From an uncultured Sphaerochaeta sp. (lineage in GTDB: Bacteria; Spirochaetota; Spirochaetia; Sphaerochaetales; Sphaerochaetaceae), in contig NZ_OY763408.1 of NCBI RefSeq assembly GCF_963667405.1, forward strand, positions 2,689,757 through 2,753,756: a stretch of DNA of 64,000 bases, read 5' to 3'. Position 1 is the stretch's first letter. Each line of letters starts with the position of its first letter. Both the position numbers and the translations under genes were made by a program. A model generated the notes under the pieces. The model was not told where the DNA came from. It made no database searches and worked only from the letters and a program-made list of their open reading frames with translations. Of this stretch, positions 34,241 to 42,142 are shown in pieces.

Positions 34241-35586
34241 ACCGAACCCTCTACAATGGTGCGCATGAGCTCTTCCTTGCTGGGAATGATGGAGGAGAAT
34301 GCTAGATTGCCATTGATGTAGATGCTCGGCAATTGCTTGACTCCCATTTCCCTGCAACGGGCAATGTTCTGCGGAACCGTGTACTTATATTCTATCAGAT
34401 CGATGTCGCGCTCCAATTCAGCCACTGCATCCTGCGCGGCTGCCCACATATAGGTACAGGCAGCACAGGTTGCAGAATCAAGGGTGAACACTTCAACCAA
34501 GGGTTTGGATAGTTTGTCATACTCAGGAAGTGTCCCGGTAAACTTCAACTCTGCCTTTTGGTAGTGGCGCACCATGCTCCGTGCACTTTCGGTCTCATGC
34601 ACGGCATGTTCAACTGCAATCACATTCTCAATGGGAACATCGTAGGGCATATCACAACCAGGGGAGATAATCAGGTTCCCTGATGGAACCGAGCCAATGA
34701 GATCAACCACTGTCTTCATATTGTCCTGCTGGTTCCCGAATAGCATGACCGACGTGAGCGGAATATTCCCCCCGATTGAAATCCCATAGCTATCAGTAAT
34801 CTTTTTGGCAAATGCCAAGTTGACATTCTCGTCAACCGAAAGGCTGTCGCATTTCGTACGGCACATCGGTTCGATGTTCATCGTGGCATTGCCACAGACA
34901 AAGAAGGAAGATATGGCACCAAGACTCCTGATGTGCTCAAACAGCTCGGTAAAGGGTTTTTCCATGAACTGTGCGAAATGAGCCGGACTGATCTGGGAGA
35001 TCAAGGGATCCACCACTGCAACGATATCGATTCCGGCCTCAACCAAATAGCCGCTGACAGCCTTTGCTACCTTCTTTGTGTAGGAGAGAAGCTCATGCAC
35101 ATAGGTAGGATCAAGCATCATATCCATGAAGATTTCTGTTCCTCTCAGATGCGATGCAAGGGTGAATGGACCACAGCAAATACCATACAACGCAGTAGTT
35201 GAGCCGATGCTCTTCTTCAACCGACTGATGGCTTCCAGGTGCATGGATATTCTTCCCTCTTCAGGAAGTGGGATGCGTGAAGGAATATCTACAGTTTCTG
35301 CCAGAGGGTGAGTCTTGACACTGGGAGGACCATCCTCCGACCAAACCAATTCACAACCCAGGACCTCAGCCTCAATCTGGAGGTCGAACATCACCGGCTG
35401 ACCATCGGGATGGTAGAGCCTATTCACTTCCAAAGCCGACGCCACTAGGGCTTCCACGTCGATAGACACTTTTTTGGCATCATAACCCAAGAGCTTTCCC
35501 GCATGCACTCCTGTAAAAGGCACCCAAGGCAGACTATCCGCTACTTGTCCTGCAATAGTGTGCAATACCCGTTCTCTTCCTGTCAT
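34237..35586 (-). CDS. UroD/MtaA family methyltransferase fused to a thioredoxin-like domain
   Basis: A 449-residue two-domain protein. Residues about 1-345 form a UroD-type barrel of the MtaA/CmuA kind, with FVCGNATMNIEP near 220 and ISPGCDMPYDVPIENV near 320. In MtaA the zinc ligands are HxC and a later C; here both cysteines are kept but the histidine reads as phenylalanine. Residues about 365-449 form a thioredoxin-like fold with CAAC near 380 and a cis-Pro LPSIYING near 420. The start at ATG 35586 follows GAGGGAG. It lies 14 bases after the corrinoid protein gene, its probable methyl acceptor. Confidence 0.82.
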   Translation of the reverse strand: MTGRERVLHTIAGQVADSLPWVPFTGVHAGKLLGYDAKKVSIDVEALVASALEVNRLYHPDGQPVMFDLQIEAEVLGCELVWSEDGPPSVKTHPLAETVDIPSRIPLPEEGRISMHLEAISRLKKSIGSTTALYGICCGPFTLASHLRGTEIFMDMMLDPTYVHELLSYTKKVAKAVSGYLVEAGIDIVAVVDPLISQISPAHFAQFMEKPFTELFEHIRSLGAISSFFVCGNATMNIEPMCRTKCDSLSVDENVNLAFAKKITDSYGISIGGNIPLTSVMLFGNQQDNMKTVVDLIGSVPSGNLIISPGCDMPYDVPIENVIAVEHAVHETESARSMVRHYQKAELKFTGTLPEYDKLSKPLVEVFTLDSATCAACTYMWAAAQDAVAELERDIDLIEYKYTVPQNIARCREMGVKQLPSIYINGNLAFSSIIPSKEELMRTIVEGSV

Positions 35587-35600
35587 TGATACTCCCTCAC

Positions 35601-36233
35601 TCATGCATTCCTGCACACTTGCAAGGCTATTTCACTCGCAGTGGCAGCATCTGGAGTATAAAAATCGGCACCAATAGAAGTCTTGAACGCTTCGGTTACC
35701 GGAGCTCCCCCAATCATCACTTTCGCATTCAGACCTGCACTCTTCACGGCTTTGACGACCTTCTCCATCTCTTTCATGGTTGTGGTCAACAGAGCTGAAC
35801 AAGCAATGATCTGTGCAGAGTGTTTTACTGCTTCTTCCACGAAACGTTCAGGAGGAACGTCGGTGCCAAGGTCAATTACGGTCAGACCCTTTCCCTTCAG
35901 CATCATGCCCACCAGGTTCTTTCCGATGTCATGCAAGTCCCCTTTTACAGTTCCCAGCACAACAGTTCCCCTATTCTGGGCATTTGCCGCTGCAAGAAGA
36001 GGCTTGAGAATTTCCATCCCTGCATTCATAGCCCTTGCAGCAATGAGTACCTCGGGAACGAACACCTCGTTGTTCTTGAACTTCACCCCAATTTTATTCA
36101 TACCAACAAGCAGTCCCTGATCAAGTATATCCTCGGCGCTCAGTCCTTCAGAGACTGCTTGCTGGACAAGATCTTTTACTTCTTTTGCCTTGCCACGTTG
36201 TAAAAATTCCGACAATGCTTGCATATCAGCCAT
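35601..36233 (-). CDS. Corrinoid (cobalamin-binding) methyltransfer protein
   Basis: A 210-residue MtaC/MttC-type corrinoid protein. The helical cap domain spans residues 1-88 (VPEVLIAARAMNAGMEIL) and the Rossmann-like B12 domain has VKGDLHDIGKNLVGMML near residue 98, where His is the lower cobalt ligand. LLTTTMKEME near 150 and VMIGGAPVTEAF near 172 complete the B12 pattern. It carries the methyl group between the methyltransferases encoded downstream. Its leader holds a cobalamin riboswitch, and a TAGGAG ribosome site precedes the ATG. Confidence 0.92.
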   Translation of the reverse strand: MADMQALSEFLQRGKAKEVKDLVQQAVSEGLSAEDILDQGLLVGMNKIGVKFKNNEVFVPEVLIAARAMNAGMEILKPLLAAANAQNRGTVVLGTVKGDLHDIGKNLVGMMLKGKGLTVIDLGTDVPPERFVEEAVKHSAQIIACSALLTTTMKEMEKVVKAVKSAGLNAKVMIGGAPVTEAFKTSIGADFYTPDAATASEIALQVCRNA

Positions 36234-36289
36234 ATCATGCTCTCCTATCCATCACGGTTGCTGGCTCACTCCACGAAGCACTATCCTCT

Positions 36290-36432
36290 TTCGACCAAGG
36301 TTTCCTGACTTAAGCTTCTTCCTTCCCTGCACCTTCCCAGTTTCCCAGTGGTACCCCGCAGGGTTGTCAGCCATTACAGTGACGGGTTCGTGGAGGCTTC
36401 TCACCTCGCTTCCCTTGAAGTCGATACCTTTT
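36290..36432 (-). promoter_or_regulatory. Cobalamin riboswitch
   Basis: Read on the minus strand, the leader contains in order GGGAAGCGAGGTGAGAAGCC, ACCCGTCACTGTAATGG, ACCACTG with a following GGGAAGG, and the B12-box segment AAGTCAGGAAACC (complement at 36300-36312). TCGAC near 36425 can pair with GTCGA near 36291 to close the P1 stem. These are the conserved blocks of the AdoCbl-type aptamer in the correct order and spacing. It lies about 57 bases before the corrinoid-protein start. A 62-codon frame inside it (36252-36440) is not a gene. Confidence 0.9.
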
Positions 36433-36472
36433 GTATACAATCATAGCGTATGATCAGTTCGACATACATTCT

Positions 36473-36506
36473 GTAAATTTTTTACGGTTTTTTGTAATAT
36501 TTTACG
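36473..36506. promoter_or_regulatory. Direct-repeat activator site upstream of the riboswitch
   Basis: GTAAATTTTTTACG (36473-36486) and GTAATATTTTACG (36494-36506) start 21 bases apart, two helical turns, as AraC-family sites often do. A weak promoter (TGTATG and TATGAT, 17 bases apart) could lie just downstream on the minus strand. The PocR/AraC regulator encoded next door is the obvious candidate. Confidence 0.45.
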
Positions 36507-36511
36507 ATATC

Positions 36512-37084
36512 TCACCGAGTAGAGCCAGATTCATGAATCTCCTGGGTATCGGTGGGAAACCAGCCCGCCCGTTTGCGGTAGACTCCGGGAGAGAGTTTGG
36601 TTACCTGCTTGAATACTTTGGAGAAGTAACTTTGGTCATCAAAACCAGACAAGCCTGAAATCTCTATCAAGGGGAAATCCGTAGTACGCAACAATCGCTG
36701 TGCATACTCGATGCGAAGACGATTGACATACATACTGAAGGAGACCTGCATCTTTTCATTGAAAATATGGCTGAAGTAATTGGGACTTAGGGAGACTGCT
36801 TCTGACGTCTCTTCCAAATTGATATGCTCACGATAGTGCTGGCGGATATAGCGGATAGCTTGGGAAATCACCAGTCCGTACTCAGAGTCTTTCGATGCAA
36901 ACACAAGCTCAGTGAACTGATGCAGTACCTTTGCAAGCCACCGGGCCATGCCCTCAAAACTGGCGTAGTGGCTGATCTCCTTCTGGCAACGATAACTGAT
37001 CTGCTGGATATCTTCCTCTGAAGCACCTCCTTGTACAGCCGCCCTTGAGAAGAGCGATATGAGCTCCATGACGCGGTATTTCAT
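36512..37084 (-). CDS. AraC-type DNA-binding half of a frameshifted PocR/AraC regulator
   Basis: A 190-residue fragment. It begins in the middle of a conserved linker region (MKYRVMELISLFSRAAVQGG) and ends with a double AraC helix-turn-helix: HINLEETSEAVSLSPNYFSHIF, then LIEISGLSGFDDQSYFSKVFK. Its ATG overlaps the stop of the upstream sensor half (ATGA), so coupled translation is conceivable, but no good ribosome site is present. One extra base in the A7/T7 tract at 37109-37115 would join the two halves into one protein of about 427 residues. It probably regulates the corrinoid operon. Confidence 0.8.
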   Translation of the reverse strand: MKYRVMELISLFSRAAVQGGASEEDIQQISYRCQKEISHYASFEGMARWLAKVLHQFTELVFASKDSEYGLVISQAIRYIRQHYREHINLEETSEAVSLSPNYFSHIFNEKMQVSFSMYVNRLRIEYAQRLLRTTDFPLIEISGLSGFDDQSYFSKVFKQVTKLSPGVYRKRAGWFPTDTQEIHESGSTR

Positions 37085-37794
37085 CCGTTCCAAGGTATTC
37101 CCGCTAACAAAAAAATCATGCTCAAGAGCTCATTCATGATGCGTTGGGCAGTCTGTCTATCGCCCCATTGAATGGCTTCTCGCAGCTCTTCCTCTTTCTC
37201 GATGGGATAGTACCCCATCTGGGGCAGATGCTTTTCATCCTCGGTCTTGATCTCCTGGATGTAATCGGAGATACGCGATTGCATCTGCAGTATCTCCCGA
37301 TTCTCGAATAAGCTCGCATCAGCATATCCGCTTGTCCACCCCGAACACATCCTCAGAATCTCTGCAAGACTATGTACCCGATGAATATCGAGGCGAGGAA
37401 TCGAGTTGACGACATCCTCGACCTCTTGGCGAAGAGTATCGGAGAGAATGCTAATCTCATCCAAGGCCTCCATCTCATCCAAAACGTGAACCGGGCCGGC
37501 TATGATGGCATACTCCATCTTTCCATCAATAATCACCGGGCTTACCCAGTACAGGAGAGAAAAATGACAGAAATAGATATAGGATCCGCCGAATCGCTCA
37601 GCAAGCGACGCGCTGTACAGATGAGTCTGCATGCACGAGTCCTGAGAGCCGGACAGAAGCATGCAGAGGTTGCAATGCTTCACATCGAGCTCTTTCTTCT
37701 GCATATCAAGAATTGAGCAGGAGATTGAGGTAGCTTTGGCGTAGTGGTCAACGGCTTCCCGTATGCGTTCTTTGATCAGTGCAGGATCTGTCAC
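37081..37794 (-). CDS. PocR-domain sensor half of a frameshifted PocR/AraC regulator
   Basis: A 237-residue fragment starting at GTG 37794, which overlaps the RACo stop codon by four bases (GTGA). The PocR ligand-binding domain covers about residues 20-165: CNLCMLLSG, QTHLYSASLAERFGGSYIYFCH, then YWVSPVIIDG and YAIIAGPVHV. PocR domains are thought to sense small molecules such as diols or derivatives. The frame ends in an abnormal GIPWNG tail just after a run of seven T on the coding strand. In the alternative frame the chain continues FFVSGNTLERMKY into the AraC half. Confidence 0.82.
   Translation of the reverse strand: MTDPALIKERIREAVDHYAKATSISCSILDMQKKELDVKHCNLCMLLSGSQDSCMQTHLYSASLAERFGGSYIYFCHFSLLYWVSPVIIDGKMEYAIIAGPVHVLDEMEALDEISILSDTLRQEVEDVVNSIPRLDIHRVHSLAEILRMCSGWTSGYADASLFENREILQMQSRISDYIQEIKTEDEKHLPQMGYYPIEKEEELREAIQWGDRQTAQRIMNELLSMIFLLAGIPWNG
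37109..37115. other. Homopolymer A7/T7 tract at the frameshift
   Basis: Seven A on the plus strand encode the point where the sensor frame leaves the conserved path. Eight would restore a single open frame. It may be a true mutation, a phase-variable tract or a sequencing error. Confidence 0.75.
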
Positions 37795-39407
37795 AAGCCC
37801 TCCTGTGCAAAGTACATCTGGTCGATGAAATGGTTCTGGAAAGCAGCTGAACTGGAAAGCTCATGATAGTGCATGCTCCTACGAATGGTTTCCACTTCCT
37901 GCCACCCTTTCGACTGGGTCAGTATACAGAGGGCACCTTTGCCTGCTGCATTCCCCACGGTTCTGATGCTCTGTTCAGGCAGCGGGGGAAGCAGCCCTAT
38001 CTGCTGTGCCTTTCTGGTATTGATGAATGAACCGAAACCACCTGCCAAGTACAGCGTATTGATAGCAGAAAGTGCCATTCCGGATTCTTCCAACAGTACT
38101 TGAACACCCGCGGCAATCGCCGCCTTCGCAAGCTGGACCTCCCTGATATCACGAGCAGTGAACACCACTGTGTCCGTAAGCCGCAAGGCTGGGCCATCTT
38201 GCATATACCGAGCATACTCAGGGTGCTCACCATTGATGGCCCCCGTCTCATCGATGAGATGCAACCCCAGCATGAGTGCAACGCAATCGATAATGCCCGA
38301 CCCACATAGTCCTTTCGCAGGTTCTTCCCCGATTGTCGAAAATGCTACAGAACCATCATCAGAGAGCCACACATGGTCGATGGCACCACCCAAGGCACTC
38401 ATCCCATGCAGGATGGAAGCCCCTTCAAAGGCAGGGCCGGCTGCTGATGAGCAACTGAAGAGCTCCTTCCCATTGCACAGGGCAATCTCCCCATTGGTCC
38501 CGATATCGATATAAAAAGCGCCCTTCTGCTCATCAAGTACATTGGATGCGTGTAAGCCGACGGTGATATCAGAGCCTATATACGCAGAAACAAGACCCGG
38601 TACCAGCACTTTGGCATGCTCCAGCCGAAGAAGCGTTCCTTCCAGTATCTTCGGCTCTACAAACACTGGGGAAAATGGAGCTACTGCCAAGGAAGCAGGA
38701 TCTTCTTTAGAGAAGAAATGCATCATGGTGGGGTTGCCAACCACCACCACCTCATCAACCGACGCTGAAGAAATGCCATGCTCGTGCAGCAGTGTTTCGA
38801 TCATACTGCAAAGTTGTGAGACCAAGGTGGTATGCAGAAGCGATACACCCCCCTCTGTCTCGCTGGCATACTGTATCCGTGCTATGACATCGGCCCCGTA
38901 GGTTCTTTGGTGATTCATGGCAGCAAGGGTTCCCAAAACCGTCGCATTGGCCCTATCAACCAGATAGACCACGATGGTCGTAGTCCCGACGTCGATTGCA
39001 AACCCATAGGTGCCGCTGATGAACAGGTCTGCTTTCTGGTCTTCTAAATAGGTGGTCAGCACATGTTCGTTCTGCTCCTCTTCTCCCAGCACCAACGTCA
39101 CACTCTCATTGCAGGGAATCTGCAGGGAGCAGCCAAGGCGGTAGCCGGCTTTGAGCTGATCTTCTGACAAATGGTGAAGGTCGTGCTCGCTGGGTGCAGG
39201 GATGGTACCAGAAATCTGACGAACCAAGCATTTCCCGCATACCCCATGCCCTCCGCAGGGGAAGGAAATCCCCTCAAGACCCAGATCATGCAAGGCCTCT
39301 CGTACACTGCGGGGAAGCGTGTTCTCCAGTGTGTAGGATTTTCTTGAGACCAAGAGTGTCAGGGTATGGGTTTGTTGCTTCATATGAGTATAGTAGCATA
39401 TCTTCAT
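37791..39407 (-). CDS. RACo/RamA-type corrinoid protein activator (2Fe-2S ferredoxin plus ASKHA ATPase)
   Basis: A 538-residue protein. The N-terminal 2Fe-2S ferredoxin domain has cysteines in CGGHGVCGKC near residue 52 and a later C in LGCSLQIPC near 105. The DUF4445 region follows, with the ASKHA phosphate motifs FAIDVGTTTIVVYLVD near 150, IDIGTNGEIALC and LAGGFGSF near 490. Such proteins use ATP and an electron to reduce inactive Co(II) corrinoid to Co(I). ATG 39407 is preferred, 7 bases after GAGGA; ATG 39383 lacks a ribosome site. It heads the regulator operon of the methyl-transfer cluster. Confidence 0.9.
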   Translation of the reverse strand: MKICYYTHMKQQTHTLTLLVSRKSYTLENTLPRSVREALHDLGLEGISFPCGGHGVCGKCLVRQISGTIPAPSEHDLHHLSEDQLKAGYRLGCSLQIPCNESVTLVLGEEEQNEHVLTTYLEDQKADLFISGTYGFAIDVGTTTIVVYLVDRANATVLGTLAAMNHQRTYGADVIARIQYASETEGGVSLLHTTLVSQLCSMIETLLHEHGISSASVDEVVVVGNPTMMHFFSKEDPASLAVAPFSPVFVEPKILEGTLLRLEHAKVLVPGLVSAYIGSDITVGLHASNVLDEQKGAFYIDIGTNGEIALCNGKELFSCSSAAGPAFEGASILHGMSALGGAIDHVWLSDDGSVAFSTIGEEPAKGLCGSGIIDCVALMLGLHLIDETGAINGEHPEYARYMQDGPALRLTDTVVFTARDIREVQLAKAAIAAGVQVLLEESGMALSAINTLYLAGGFGSFINTRKAQQIGLLPPLPEQSIRTVGNAAGKGALCILTQSKGWQEVETIRRSMHYHELSSSAAFQNHFIDQMYFAQEGL

Positions 39408-39430
39408 CTTTGCGTCCTCATTGCCGTACC

Positions 39431-39459
39431 TTGCCTCTTCTCTCAATATATGCTAGATT
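39431..39459 (+). promoter_or_regulatory. Promoter of the HAD phosphatase gene
   Basis: TTGCCT (39431-39436) and TAGATT (39454-39459) are 17 bases apart, 33 bases before the ATG. A moderate match. Confidence 0.4.
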
Positions 39460-39492
39460 CTTTTTATATAAGAAAATACTTTAGGAGAATCC

Positions 39493-40290
39493 ATGCCATC
39501 AGCACTCATCTCTGATATCGACGGAACCCTTCTGTACAAATCGGAAGTGACACCAGTATCGGTCACACACGCCCTTGATGATTTCCAAAATGCTGGAAAT
39601 CTGCTGGGACTTTGCACCGGAAGAGCGGTACAGGGATGCCAGACCCTCATCGATGCACTTCCCCCCCTCACCCTTCCTTCCATCTTCTTTGGTGGTGCCC
39701 TTATTTGGGATACGGTGAAGGGGAAAGCCTTGAAGAGCATGCCGTGCGACCAGTCCATTCTTGAGGTCGTACAAGCAATCTTTGAAGCCTATCCTTCGGT
39801 AAGCATCACACTCAATACAGAGAATCAGGGGTGGACGCTGAGAACAAACCAAATCCTCCAGACCAAAGGAGTCCTCTACGATCGGTCAAGTCCGCTTATC
39901 ACGGAGCTCCCTGAACGCAAGCAGAAGATCCTGAAGGTCCTGCTTACCGATGAGAACCCTGAAATACTCACGGAAATCAAGCTTACCTTGCTTGACCCAA
40001 CGCTCTTTCATGGGGTGTTTGCCAGCAGACACTTCTTTGAGATTACTGACAGCAAGGTGAACAAGGGCACAGCCATCGAGCACCTCTTTCACCTGGTCCC
40101 CAACCTGAAGGAGTACAAGGTCTGGGCAGCTGGGGACGCTCCCTCGGATGCCATGATGAAACCCTATGTAGATGCCTTTGCGGCCCCTGTAGATGCCCAT
40201 CCGAAAGTACTGTCGGTGGCTGACGTCACCTTTCCTTCAGCAAAGGAAGAGGGTATCTGCCAGTTTCTTGCGTCACTGAAAACCCAGTAA
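39493..40290 (+). CDS. HAD superfamily hydrolase, Cof type
   Basis: A 265-residue HAD-IIB phosphatase. The nucleophile motif SDIDGTLL is at residues 7-14, CTGR near 41, the conserved Lys region near 188 (SKVNKGTAIEHL) and the metal motif GDAPSDAMM near 215. The C2-type cap fits sugar-phosphate or cofactor phosphatases of the Cof/YbiV group. It is transcribed alone, opposite to its neighbours, with TAGGAG before the ATG. The substrate cannot be told. Confidence 0.88.
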   Translation: MPSALISDIDGTLLYKSEVTPVSVTHALDDFQNAGNLLGLCTGRAVQGCQTLIDALPPLTLPSIFFGGALIWDTVKGKALKSMPCDQSILEVVQAIFEAYPSVSITLNTENQGWTLRTNQILQTKGVLYDRSSPLITELPERKQKILKVLLTDENPEILTEIKLTLLDPTLFHGVFASRHFFEITDSKVNKGTAIEHLFHLVPNLKEYKVWAAGDAPSDAMMKPYVDAFAAPVDAHPKVLSVADVTFPSAKEEGICQFLASLKTQ

Positions 40291-40305
40291 GCCATGTTTC
40301 AAGAA

Positions 40306-40336
40306 GCCACCTGCCAGACACAATGCGGCAGGTGGC
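40306..40336 (-). terminator. Stem-loop between convergent genes
   Basis: GCCACCTGCC and its exact complement (10-base arms) enclose 11 bases between the HAD and BtpA-like genes. TTCTTG follows on the minus strand, so it serves the BtpA-like gene better. Confidence 0.6.
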
Positions 40337-40373
40337 AACGAGGTATTCAAAACATGCTCACGGAATCTCAGAC

Positions 40374-41180
40374 TTAGCGACTCTTGTTGACTACATCCAT
40401 GAAGGCTTTTACGCGGTTGATGTCAACATGGTTGTCAAATAGGCCGTCCTTCTTGAACGTAGTACCCACTACCGCTCCATCTGCAACCTGAAGAATCTGC
40501 TCGATGGTCTCGGGTTTACAGCCGGTATTGGCAAAGACAGGGGTGTTTGGCAACACGCTCTTCACCGACTCAAGCACCGTCATGTCGGTAGCCGATCCGG
40601 CGGTGATTCCTGATACACAAATTACATCGGGCCTGCAGTTGAAATTGGTAGTCTTGGCAATCTCTGCGATATCGCGGGGAGCCAAATACCTTGCAGACTC
40701 AGGTACGATGTTGTAGAACATTCTCACATCATCAGCACATACTTCTTTCTTGTGACGGGCAATCTCGCCGCTGTCAGTATTCCAAAGGCCGAAGTCACTG
40801 GCATACACCCCACTCATGATCTCACGGATAAAGGAAGCCCCGGTGGCTGATGCCAAATCCAAAGAGGCATAGGGATCCCACAGGACGTTCACACCATACG
40901 GGACCTTGATGTCCTTTCTGAGTTCGCCGATGATTCTGGCCATGGTAGCGGTGGTAATCGGCCTGACCTTCTTCAGGTATGGCAAGCTGAACTCATTGGA
41001 GAACATGATGGCATCGACGCCACCGTTCTGAAGATCCATCATCTCCTGGTATGCATAGGCAAGCACCTCATCCATCGCACCTTTCTTATTATCATAAAAC
41101 GGGTCACCAGGCAGACTCCTAAAATGACACATGGCAACAATTGGTTTTTCAGTCCCAAACAACTCTTTTACCCACTTCAT
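40374..41180 (-). CDS. BtpA/SgcQ family protein
   Basis: A 268-residue TIM barrel of the BtpA family, with PIVAMCHFRSLPGDP near residue 13, NGGVDAIMFSNEFSLPY near 52 and TPVFANTGCKPETI near 213. BtpA was named in cyanobacteria for photosystem I stability; in heterotrophs homologues such as SgcQ occur in sugar operons with unknown activity. It follows a DeoR regulator by 49 bases and has a GAGGAG ribosome site. An enzymatic role in sugar breakdown is likely but unspecified. Confidence 0.82.
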   Translation of the reverse strand: MKWVKELFGTEKPIVAMCHFRSLPGDPFYDNKKGAMDEVLAYAYQEMMDLQNGGVDAIMFSNEFSLPYLKKVRPITTATMARIIGELRKDIKVPYGVNVLWDPYASLDLASATGASFIREIMSGVYASDFGLWNTDSGEIARHKKEVCADDVRMFYNIVPESARYLAPRDIAEIAKTTNFNCRPDVICVSGITAGSATDMTVLESVKSVLPNTPVFANTGCKPETIEQILQVADGAVVGTTFKKDGLFDNHVDINRVKAFMDVVNKSR

Positions 41181-41229
41181 CGTTTTTCTCCTCAAACTCT
41201 ATATTTACCTTATCAGGCGAGTACCAAAC

Positions 41230-42015
41230 TCAAGATCCCAGCACCAATACTTCCAATCCGCACTCTTGGGCGATGGCTTTGCCATGCTCAGAGATCGCAT
41301 CGGTAATCAGTACATCCAACGTTTCCAAATTACATACTTTTGCAAACACCCTGGTGTCTTGCTTGGAGGCATCTGCTACAGCGATGATCTGCTCACTCGA
41401 TTGGAGCATCGCCTGTTTCACCCCCACTTCTTCCAAGGTCCGGTTCGTAATCCCAAACGAAAAATCAATGGCGTCACAACCCAGAAAGAGCTTGTCTGCA
41501 TGCAGGCTCTCAATGAACCGACAGGTCTGTATTCCCACCAGCGTGAAAACATCAGGAGCACATGTCCCTCCGGCCACAATGGTTTTTACGTTTGTGTTCT
41601 CTGTCAGATAATAGGCTATCTGCAAATCATTGGTGATGACAGTCACGTCCTGGGCTTTGATGTGCTTCGCCACCTCAAAGGTGGTCGACCCAGCATCGAT
41701 CATGATGACATCCCCATCCTTGATCAGAGATGCAGCAAGTTTTCCTATAGCCTCTTTCTCCTTGCGGTTACGAAGTGACTTCGCCGCTGCAGGAACTTCG
41801 AAGTTGAACACTTTCGAAGGGGAGAGCGCACCACCATGCGTCTTTACGATTACACCCAGTTCTGCAAGGTGATTGATGTCATTGCGAATGGTAACCACTG
41901 AAGAACCAAGCAGGGTGCTCAGCTCCTTTGTGGACACCTTTCCCTGCTCATTCACGATTCTGACTATTTCGCTCCGTCTCTCTTCCAAGAAGGTGTCGGT
42001 AGGTTGCATTTTCAT
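41230..42015 (-). CDS. DeoR family transcriptional regulator
   Basis: A 261-residue DeoR protein with the N-terminal helix-turn-helix (QGKVSTKELSTLLGSSVVTIRNDI, residues about 24-47) and the sensor segments DGDVIMIDAGSTTFEVAKHI and ADKLFLGCDAIDF. It probably answers to a sugar phosphate. It precedes the BtpA-like gene and follows the EamA/aldolase pair on the same strand. The 10-base tandem repeats in its own leader are a possible autoregulatory site. An alternative ATG lies at 42009. Confidence 0.88.
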   Translation of the reverse strand: MKMQPTDTFLEERRSEIVRIVNEQGKVSTKELSTLLGSSVVTIRNDINHLAELGVIVKTHGGALSPSKVFNFEVPAAAKSLRNRKEKEAIGKLAASLIKDGDVIMIDAGSTTFEVAKHIKAQDVTVITNDLQIAYYLTENTNVKTIVAGGTCAPDVFTLVGIQTCRFIESLHADKLFLGCDAIDFSFGITNRTLEEVGVKQAMLQSSEQIIAVADASKQDTRVFAKVCNLETLDVLITDAISEHGKAIAQECGLEVLVLGS

Positions 42016-42048
42016 CTCTTTTAAACAAATTTAATAAAAAGAACTATT

Positions 42049-42068
42049 TTTTACTTTCTTTTACTTTA
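42049..42068. promoter_or_regulatory. Tandem 10-base repeats upstream of the DeoR gene
   Basis: TTTTACTTTC is followed at once by TTTTACTTTA, one helical turn apart. Direct repeats of T-rich half-sites are used by several DeoR proteins. Confidence 0.35.
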
Positions 42069-42142
42069 TATTGTAGACTATACCCCCAATCTGTCAAGCA
42101 ATTATTCTAATTATTTTCCTTATACAAGCCTTCACAAATACC

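Noticed and set aside
36252..36440. 62-residue minus-strand frame before the corrinoid gene
   Set aside because: The region is explained by the conserved blocks of a cobalamin riboswitch.
39381..39393. TATACT just before the ATG at 39383 as a leaderless start for the RACo gene
   Set aside because: No -35 box at the right distance, and the upstream ATG at 39407 has a good ribosome site.
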